Shown: positions 6,619 through 12,219 of the stretch, one piece after another
Layout: each line of letters begins with the position of its first letter
Position numbering within the stretch: the first letter of the stretch is position 1
From: Stenotrophomonas sp.
GTDB taxonomy: Bacteria > Pseudomonadota > Gammaproteobacteria > Xanthomonadales > Xanthomonadaceae
NCBI GenBank assembly: GCA_003525885.1
Contig: DQIG01000396.1
Span: 1-14,658, forward strand
DNA length: 14,658 bases
Reading direction: 5' to 3'
The notes under the pieces: model-generated
What the model saw: the letters and a program-made list of their open reading frames with translations, nothing else
Databases searched by the model: none
What the model was told of the DNA's origin: nothing
Program-made: the position numbers and the translations under genes

Positions 6619-7908
6619 TCAGGCCTTGTCCTGCGGCAGGCCGGCGCGATGGCCGATCACCGAGTAGAACAGGATGTACAGGTAGCACGGCACCATCAGC
6701 AGCACGAACACCAGCTGGAAGTCGATGTGCTGCTTGAGCACGGCGAACAGCTGCGGAATGATCGCGCCGCCGGCAATGCCCATCACCAGCAGGGCCGAGC
6801 CGGTCTCGGTGAAGCGGCCAAGGCCGCGGATGGCCAGCGGGAAGATCGCCGGCCACATCATGGCATTGGCGAAGCCCAGCAGGGCCACGAAGGCCACCGA
6901 CACATAGCCGTGGGTGGCCCAGGCGCCGAGGCAGAACACCACGCCCAGCACGGCAGAGAAGGTCAGGTAGCGCGACTGCGACACCACGTTGGGAATCACC
7001 AGCAGGCCGACCACGTAGCCAATGAGCATGGCGAACAGGGTGAATGCGGTGAACATCTTGGTCTGGTCCAGCGGCAGGTCGAAGCCGTGGCCGTAAGTAC
7101 CGATCGCATCGCCGGCCATCACCTCCACGCCCACGTAGACGAACAGGCACAGCACGCCCAGCCACAGGTGCGGGAACTGGAAGATGCTGCGGCGTTCGGC
7201 GGCACCGGCCGCGACCGGCGTGGCATTGGCTTCGGACGACTTGATTTCCGGCAGCGGCGAGAACAGCACGCCCACCGCCAGCAGCACCAGCAGGCCGGCC
7301 ATGGCCAGGTATGGCGCGTGGATCTTGGCGGCGAACTCATTGAGCAGCTGTGCCTTGGTGGCCTCATCGGCGGCGGCGACCGTTGCCGAGAGATCGCCGA
7401 TCCCATGCAGCACCACGGTACCGATCACGATCGGCGCCAGGATGCCGGCGATCTTGTTGCAGATGCCCATCAGCGCGATGCGGCGTGCCGCCGTTTCGAT
7501 CGGGCCAAGGATGGAGATGTAGGGGTTGATCGCGGTCTGCAGCAGGGCCAGTCCGCTGCCGATCACGAACAGGCCGCCGAGCGCACCTGGATACCAGCGC
7601 TGGGTGGCGAACTCACCGAACAACGCGGCACCACCGGCCATCACCAGCAGACTCAGGCTCAGGCCTTTCTTCATGCCCGTGCGGCGCAGGATCCAGGAGG
7701 CCGGCAGGGCGAGGAAGAAGTAGGACAGGTAGAACACCATCAGCACCAGGAAGGCGCCGACCTCGCTGAGTTCGAAGGCCAACTTGACGAAGGTGATCAG
7801 CGGCCCGTTGAGCCAGGTGAAGAAGCCGATCAGGAAGAACAACACGCCAACGATGGCGATGGAGGTGGCCACGTTCGGGCGCGCGCTTGCAGCGGGGACG
7901 GCGGACAT
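6619..7908 (-). CDS. nagP: Inner-membrane GlcNAc transporter, FucP/GluP-like MFS
   Basis: 429-residue major facilitator protein with about 12 hydrophobic segments. It belongs to the fucose/glucose/galactose:cation symporter group: GFFTWLNGPLITFVK (29-42), LQTAINPYISILGP (123-136), ETAARRIALMGICNKIAGILAPI (138-160). It probably imports GlcNAc from the periplasm. Two charged positions that matter in E. coli FucP, from memory, are changed here: the Asp in 'FxxxLND' is Gly35 and the Glu in 'LETAANP' is Gln124, as in the glucose/galactose branch, so the coupling ion may differ from fucose/proton symport. The start is ATG 7906-7908 with GGAG nine to twelve bases upstream. The hydrophilic upstream extension would cross the promoter and is not coding. 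First gene of the operon and the divergent partner of the kinase. Confidence 0.9.
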   Translation of the reverse strand: MSAVPAASARPNVATSIAIVGVLFFLIGFFTWLNGPLITFVKLAFELSEVGAFLVLMVFYLSYFFLALPASWILRRTGMKKGLSLSLLVMAGGAALFGEFATQRWYPGALGGLFVIGSGLALLQTAINPYISILGPIETAARRIALMGICNKIAGILAPIVIGTVVLHGIGDLSATVAAADEATKAQLLNEFAAKIHAPYLAMAGLLVLLAVGVLFSPLPEIKSSEANATPVAAGAAERRSIFQFPHLWLGVLCLFVYVGVEVMAGDAIGTYGHGFDLPLDQTKMFTAFTLFAMLIGYVVGLLVIPNVVSQSRYLTFSAVLGVVFCLGAWATHGYVSVAFVALLGFANAMMWPAIFPLAIRGLGRFTETGSALLVMGIAGGAIIPQLFAVLKQHIDFQLVFVLLMVPCYLYILFYSVIGHRAGLPQDKA

Positions 7909-7961
7909 CAGGAGGGCTCCTGCGGCGACGGCCGCAGAACGCGGCGTCGGAGAGTGGCTGG

Positions 7962-7975
7962 GAACAACGTTGTCA
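7962..7975. promoter_or_regulatory. Candidate NagR operator at the nagP promoter
   Basis: GAACAACGTTGTCA with a perfect 10-base palindrome ACAACGTTGT (7964-7973) and a central CG, as expected for a LacI-family operator. The right half CGTTGTCA is identical to the right half of the site at 8199-8212. It lies 54-67 bases upstream of the nagP ATG and immediately downstream of the likely -10, where a repressor would block initiation or early elongation. I recall TGACA(A/G)CG(C/T)TGTCA as the core motif of proteobacterial LacI-type NagR; the match is by memory and not computed. Confidence 0.65.
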
Positions 7976-7976
7976 C

Positions 7977-8007
7977 ATTCTTTCGGTGGACAACGGCGGT
8001 TTGTCAA
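7977..8007 (-). promoter_or_regulatory. Possible nagP operon promoter
   Basis: On the minus strand a consensus -35 TTGACA (8002-8007) is followed after 19 bases by AAGAAT (7977-7982), or after 17 bases by the poorer GAAAGA (7979-7984). Spacing and -10 quality are mediocre. The -35 overlaps the inverted half-sites GACAA (7989-7993) and TTGTC (8001-8005), a widely spaced possible second repressor contact. Transcription would start near 7970, inside the operator at 7962-7975. Confidence 0.4.
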
Positions 8008-8137
8008 CTTCCATGCACGCCCTCGTGAACCTCGTGCTGCACTGCGCAAGTCGATTGCGATGCACCGCGCTGAATGCGCGGCAGGCCTAGAGCCCCATGC
8101 AGCAACGGTTCCCACGTGAATCCCGCACTCACGCCAT

Positions 8138-8149
8138 GTAAACGTTTAC
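8138..8149. promoter_or_regulatory. Perfect LacI-type palindrome GTAAACGTTTAC in the divergent region
   Basis: GTAAACGTTTAC is a perfect 12-base palindrome with central CG, a form typical of LacI/GalR-family operators. It differs from the CAACGTTG type of the other sites, so it may bind another LacI-family regulator or be a divergent NagR site. It lies about 60 bases upstream of the -35 of the kinase promoter and about 230 bases upstream of the nagP ATG. No function can be read directly. Confidence 0.5.
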
Positions 8150-8160
8150 CGCATGTCGCA

Positions 8161-8182
8161 TTCGTTGCGGCGCAGCAACGAA
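8161..8182. repeat. Inverted repeat TTCGTTGC / GCAACGAA
   Basis: Perfect 8-base arms at 8161-8168 and 8175-8182 separated by GGCGCA. The arms contain CGTTG and CAACG, the same half-site core as the candidate NagR operators but in a spaced layout. It could be a regulator site or a DNA hairpin just upstream of the kinase promoter. It is outside both predicted coding regions. Confidence 0.5.
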
Positions 8183-8197
8183 AGTGTCACGAACTCG

Positions 8198-8225
8198 TTG
8201 ACATCGTTGTCAGCGCGGTTACAGA
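8198..8225 (+). promoter_or_regulatory. Probable promoter of the kinase/receptor unit
   Basis: A consensus -35 TTGACA at 8198-8203 is followed, after 16 bases, by TACAGA at 8220-8225, a partial match to TATAAT. Transcription would begin near 8232, leaving a leader of about 50 bases before the GTG at 8285. The candidate NagR operator covers most of the -35, a good arrangement for repression by steric exclusion. Its position also argues against any kinase start codon upstream of about 8230. Confidence 0.5.
8199..8212. promoter_or_regulatory. Candidate NagR operator at the kinase promoter
   Basis: TGACATCGTTGTCA: 5-base arms TGACA and TGTCA flank TCGT, a near-perfect LacI-type palindrome with central CG. 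It differs by one base from the ideal TGACAACGTTGTCA and shares its right half with the nagP-side operator. It overlaps the -35 of the probable kinase promoter, and its centre is 237 bases from the nagP-side site, so a repressor could act on both arms or bridge them by looping. Confidence 0.7.
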
Positions 8226-8274
8226 CTCCGCCCCAATCGCCGCCCCCGATCCCGGGGCCGGCCCCACCTGCAGC

Positions 8275-8279
8275 AGGAG
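8275..8279 (+). promoter_or_regulatory. Ribosome binding site that fixes the GTG start of the kinase
   Basis: AGGAG lies five bases before GTG 8285-8287. The only upstream in-frame ATG (8153) sits beyond the predicted promoter and has no comparable ribosome site, so the GTG is preferred. Confidence 0.75.
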
Positions 8280-8284
8280 CCCGC

Positions 8285-9301
8285 GTGACCGCCAGCCACC
8301 CCGCCCCGTCGCATGTCCTGTCCCGCGTCGCGCCTTCGTTCCTGGCCGCCGACGTCGGTGGCACCCATGTGCGCGTTGCCCGGGTCCAGGCCAGCGGTGA
8401 CTCTGCCCATCCGGTGCAGGTGCTGGAATACCGCAAGTACCGCAATGCCGACCACGCCGGGCTAAGCGCGATCCTGTCCGACTTCCTGGGCGAAGGCCCG
8501 CGGCCCACGCACTGCGTGGTTGCCAGCGCCGGCTACGCCCGCGAGGACGGCACGGTGATCACCGCCAACCTGCCGTGGCCGCTGTCGGCGCGCCAGGTGG
8601 AGGCCGACGTCGGCCTGCAGCGGGTCTACATCGTCAACGACTTCGAAGCGGTGGCCTACGCCGCCGCGCAGGTGGACGCCAGTGGCGTGCTGCACCTGTG
8701 CGGGCCGGACACCGCTGCGCGCGGCCCGACCCTGGTGGTCGGCCCCGGTACCGGCCTGGGCGCCGCGCTGTGGATCCCCACCGCGCACGGCCCGGTGGTG
8801 CTGCCGACGGAAGCCGGCCAGCCGACCCTGGCCGCCAGCACCGAACTGGAAATGGCCATCGTCCGCCACATGCAGCGCGACCGCGCCCATGTGTCGATCG
8901 AACATGCGATCTCCGGCCCGGGCCTGATGAACCTGTACCGCGCGGTGTGCGCGCTGCAGGGGCAGGCACCGACGCTGGCCAGCCCCGATGCGGTCACCGC
9001 CGCCGCCATGGCCGATACCGATGCGCGCGCGCGCCAGGCGCTGGATGTGTTCTGCGGCCTGCTCGGCAGCACCATCGGCGACATGGCGCTGTTCTACGGC
9101 GCCCACGGTGGCGTCTACCTGGCCGGCGGCATCCTGCCGCAGATCCGCGAATACCTGCACGCCAGCACGTTCGTCGAACGCTACCTGCAGAAGGGGCCGA
9201 TGGGCGAAGCGCTGGCACGCATCCCGGTGAAGGTCGTCGAGCACGGCCAGCTGGGCGTGGTCGGCGCTGCCAGCTGGTACCTGCAGCAGTCGGCCGCCTG
9301 A
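8285..9301 (+). CDS. nagK: Glucokinase-family sugar kinase, probably GlcNAc kinase
   Basis: 338-residue kinase of the bacterial Glk type (hexokinase fold, not ROK). It probably phosphorylates cytoplasmic GlcNAc brought in by NagP, which the pathway needs because NagP does not phosphorylate. Motifs: phosphate-1 loop AADVGGTHVRVARV (21-34), NLPWPL (95-100), VNDFEAVAYAA with catalytic base Asp119, VVGPGTGLGAAL (151-162), SIEHAISGPGLMNLYRAV (204-221) and GGVYLAGGILPQ near the C-terminus. The usual sugar-binding 'EGGH' reads EAGQ (176-179): the Glu is kept but the His is Gln, which may mark a substrate other than glucose. Start is GTG. It is divergent from nagP and 143 bases before the receptor gene, with which it may be co-transcribed. 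Plain glucokinase remains the alternative. Confidence 0.85.
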   Translation: MTASHPAPSHVLSRVAPSFLAADVGGTHVRVARVQASGDSAHPVQVLEYRKYRNADHAGLSAILSDFLGEGPRPTHCVVASAGYAREDGTVITANLPWPLSARQVEADVGLQRVYIVNDFEAVAYAAAQVDASGVLHLCGPDTAARGPTLVVGPGTGLGAALWIPTAHGPVVLPTEAGQPTLAASTELEMAIVRHMQRDRAHVSIEHAISGPGLMNLYRAVCALQGQAPTLASPDAVTAAAMADTDARARQALDVFCGLLGSTIGDMALFYGAHGGVYLAGGILPQIREYLHASTFVERYLQKGPMGEALARIPVKVVEHGQLGVVGAASWYLQQSAA

Positions 9302-9444
9302 CACCGCAACAGGCTTCAACGCAATCGCAGCACGCTGTACGTGGCACGCCACCGCACGGGACTTCGCCGCCGCCCCGCGCATGTCATCGCAACCGCAACC
9401 GAACACCGCCGCCGGCATCCAATCGAGTGATGAGGAGAGACATC

Positions 9445-12108
9445 ATGAACACCCGCAAGACCCTGCTTTCGGCCGCCATCGTCAGCTGCATCGCCTTCAG
9501 TGCGCACGCGCAGCAGGCCGCTCCGACCGCAACCGACCTGGACACCGTGACTGTTACGGGCATCCGTGGCTCGATGGAAAAGTCGCTGGACACCAAGCGC
9601 GAAGCGAATGCGCGCGTGGAAGTGGTCACCGCCGAAGACGTGGGCAAGCTGCCGGCGCACAACGTCGCCGACACCCTGCAGCGCCTGCCGGGCGTCAACA
9701 TCAGCTCGTCCAGCGCCGATGAAGGTGGCTTCGACGAAGCCGACCGTGTCAGCCTGCGCGGCACCAGCCCGAGCCTGACCCAGACCCTGATCAACGGCCA
9801 CACCGTCGGCTCGGCCGACTGGTTCGTGCTCAGCCAGGGCAACAACGTCGGCCGCAGCGTCAGCTACTCGCTGCTGCCTTCGGAGCTGGTCAGCTCGGTG
9901 GAAGTGAACAAGTCCTCGCAGGCCAAGCTGCAGGACGGCGGCACCACCGGTACCGTCAACATCATCACCCGCAAGCCGCTGGAGTTCTCCAAGCAGTTCA
10001 CCGCTGAAGGCTCGATCGGCATGGTGCGCTCGGACCAGGCCAAGTCGAACGACCCGCAGTACTCGGCGCTGTTCAACTACAAGAACGACGAAGGCACCTT
10101 CGGCGTGATGGTGCAGGGCTTCAGCCAGAAGCGCGAGCTGCGCCGTGAAGCGCAGGAAATCCCGGGTGGCTTCTTCAAGATCGGCGCCGGCGATCCGGTC
10201 GCCAAGACCAATCCGGACCTGATCGGCGTCAACGTCCCGGGCCTGCTGGGTTCGACCCTGTTTGAACAGACCCGCGAGCGCAAGGGCGGCCTGGTCTCGC
10301 TGCAGTTCAAGCCGATGGACAACCTGACCCTTGGCCTGAACGGTTTCAGCTCCGAGCTGAAGGCGAACAACTACAACCGCAACTTCATGATGTTCGGCAA
10401 CAGCTTCGCCAAGTCGCAGGCGCCGGATCCGGGCTACGTGGTCAAGGATGGCGTGCTGACCAACGCCAGCTACAAGGGCATGCCCGGCACCGACTACGCG
10501 GTGTACGACATGATCTACCGCGAGTCGAAGGCCAAGTCGAGCTATGTCACTTTCGATGCCGACTGGCAGATCAACGACAGCCTGACCGCCAAGTTCCAGG
10601 CCGGCAGCACCAAGGGCACCGGCGAGACGCCGCGCCAGTACATCGCCGAGGTCACCCTGGCCAACGGCGGCGGCGCCAGCTGGGCCACCCACGGCAATGG
10701 CTCGCCGATCGACTGGAATGTCGGCGGCGACCTTTCGCCCAACGGCGTGACCAGCTTCGGCACCTGGGGCAACCAGCAGGTCACCGCCGAAGACAAGGAG
10801 AAGTGGGCCACGCTCGACTTCAACCAGTACTTCAATGATGGCGGCGTGCTGAACTCGATCGACTTCGGCCTGCGCTTCGCCGACCACAAGCGCGAAGCAC
10901 TGTCGCCGGAAGGTGCGACCCCGGGTGACATCTGGAGCGCGCTGAAGAACGGTGCGACGGCGAACTATCCCAGCGGCTTTGCCGGTGACATCGGCGGCAC
11001 CTTCCCGCGCAACCTCTGGTACTTCACCCCGGGCGCGCTGAAGGACGCAGTGACCAACAACTCCACCTGGCTGGCCGGCAATGATGGCCCGACCGGTCGC
11101 CACAACTACGGCGCCGAGTGGAAGGTGAAGGAAAAGAACTTCGCCGGTTACGTGCAGGCCAACTTCCGCGGCGACTGGTGGAGCGGCAACGTCGGCCTGC
11201 GCTACGTCAACATCAAGCAGGACATCGACACCTACAACGCGGTCAGCAAGGCCGCAGATGCCAATGTCAGCAGCCTGTTCGGCATGTGGGAGCGCCTGGC
11301 CTTCCAGAACAAGCGCAACCGTGTCCTGCCCAGCGCCAACATCAAGTTCGACCTGGACGACTCGCTGGTGCTGCGCGTCGCCGCCTCGCAGACCCAGACC
11401 CTGCCGGACTACTCGGCACTGGGCGCCTCCTCGTACGGTTCGGACCTGAACCGTACCGGCGGCGGTGGCAATCCGAACCTCAAGCCGACCCTGTCGACCA
11501 ACCTGGATGCCAACCTGGAGTGGTACTTCATGCCGCGCGGCCTGCTGTCGGTGGGCGCGTACCACATGAACCTGAAGGACTACATCGCCTTCGACGTGGT
11601 CTCGCGCCAGCTGTACAGCGAACTGACCAACCAGCTTGAGACCTACCAGATCTCCACCCCGATCAATGCCGACGGCAAGGTCACCGGCGTGGAAGTGGCC
11701 TACGAGCAGCCGATCGGCGAGTACTTCGGCATCAATGCCAACTACACCTACGCCAATGGCACCACCTCGCACACCTGGTCGGATGGTTCGCACAACCTGC
11801 TGGGCACCTCGAAGAACACCTACAACGTGGGTGCCTACTTCGAGAACGAGCGCTTTGGCGCCCGGGTCAGCTACACCCGCCGCTCCTCGTTCCTGATCAG
11901 CCTGTCGGGCACCAACCCGTACTACCAGGATGACTTCGGCACGCTGTCGGCATCGCTGAGCTACAAGGCCACCGACTGGCTGAGCATCAGCCTGGATGGC
12001 CTGAACCTCAATAACCCGACCTACAAGTACTACCAGACCGCGGCCATCCCGACCTCGTTCTACAGCAACGGTCGCCAGTACTACCTCAACTTCCGCTTCA
12101 AGTACTGA
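9445..12108 (+). CDS. TonB-dependent outer-membrane receptor, carbohydrate type
   Basis: 887-residue receptor of the Xanthomonas/Caulobacter carbohydrate-associated class, probably importing GlcNAc or chitin oligosaccharides across the outer membrane using TonB energy. Residues 1-22 are a signal peptide ending AHA. A TonB-box-like LDTVTVTG lies at 32-39, followed by IRGSMEKSLDTKR, characteristic of this class. The plug includes NVADTLQRLPGVNI (about 73-86), VSLRGTSPSLTQTLINGHTV and GGTTGTVNIITRKP (165-178). The rest is a 22-strand-type barrel ending YYLNFRFKY with a terminal aromatic residue, the outer-membrane insertion signal. ATG 9445 follows AGGAGA (9433-9438) with six bases between; an in-frame ATG at 9430 lacks a ribosome site. 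A strong terminator follows. Substrate is inferred from neighbours only; other xanthomonad receptors of this class carry different sugars. Confidence 0.93.
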   Translation: MNTRKTLLSAAIVSCIAFSAHAQQAAPTATDLDTVTVTGIRGSMEKSLDTKREANARVEVVTAEDVGKLPAHNVADTLQRLPGVNISSSSADEGGFDEADRVSLRGTSPSLTQTLINGHTVGSADWFVLSQGNNVGRSVSYSLLPSELVSSVEVNKSSQAKLQDGGTTGTVNIITRKPLEFSKQFTAEGSIGMVRSDQAKSNDPQYSALFNYKNDEGTFGVMVQGFSQKRELRREAQEIPGGFFKIGAGDPVAKTNPDLIGVNVPGLLGSTLFEQTRERKGGLVSLQFKPMDNLTLGLNGFSSELKANNYNRNFMMFGNSFAKSQAPDPGYVVKDGVLTNASYKGMPGTDYAVYDMIYRESKAKSSYVTFDADWQINDSLTAKFQAGSTKGTGETPRQYIAEVTLANGGGASWATHGNGSPIDWNVGGDLSPNGVTSFGTWGNQQVTAEDKEKWATLDFNQYFNDGGVLNSIDFGLRFADHKREALSPEGATPGDIWSALKNGATANYPSGFAGDIGGTFPRNLWYFTPGALKDAVTNNSTWLAGNDGPTGRHNYGAEWKVKEKNFAGYVQANFRGDWWSGNVGLRYVNIKQDIDTYNAVSKAADANVSSLFGMWERLAFQNKRNRVLPSANIKFDLDDSLVLRVAASQTQTLPDYSALGASSYGSDLNRTGGGGNPNLKPTLSTNLDANLEWYFMPRGLLSVGAYHMNLKDYIAFDVVSRQLYSELTNQLETYQISTPINADGKVTGVEVAYEQPIGEYFGINANYTYANGTTSHTWSDGSHNLLGTSKNTYNVGAYFENERFGARVSYTRRSSFLISLSGTNPYYQDDFGTLSASLSYKATDWLSISLDGLNLNNPTYKYYQTAAIPTSFYSNGRQYYLNFRFKY

Positions 12109-12142
12109 TCCAGCGGCAGCAACATCGCCGAGTCGTGCACGC

Positions 12143-12178
12143 ACGCCGGGCCTGGGTCATTCCGGGCCCGGCGTTTTT
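12143..12178 (+). terminator. Intrinsic terminator after the receptor gene
   Basis: Ten-base GC-rich arms ACGCCGGGCC (12143-12152) and GGCCCGGCGT (12165-12174) around a 12-base loop, followed by a T-run at 12174-12178. It starts 35 bases after the receptor stop. It should end most kinase/receptor transcripts and sits only 42 bases before the hexosaminidase start, so that gene needs read-through or a promoter overlapping the terminator (TATAGC at 12183-12188 is a weak -10 candidate). Confidence 0.88.
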
Positions 12179-12219
12179 CATGTATAGCGTTCATCGCACC
12201 GTTCCAAGGAGTCGTTCCG

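Noticed and set aside
5323..8028. A 901-codon open frame on the plus strand
   Set aside because: It is antisense to nagB-II, nagR and nagP, whose proteins match known families in full. Its translation is rich in H, Q, R and G with no domain, as expected from the complement of GC-rich codons.
8153..8284. An upstream ATG start for the kinase adding 44 residues
   Set aside because: The extension spans the predicted promoter and operator, reads as Pro-rich filler, and the GTG at 8285 has AGGAG at proper spacing.
9302..9444. A NagR-type operator between the kinase and receptor genes
   Set aside because: I searched by eye for CAACG/CGTTG palindromes and found none convincing; the receptor is probably expressed from the kinase promoter or an unrecognised one.
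9316..12144. A 942-codon open frame on the minus strand
   Set aside because: It is antisense to the whole TonB receptor gene. Its translation is low-complexity V/G/A/R/H with no recognisable motif.
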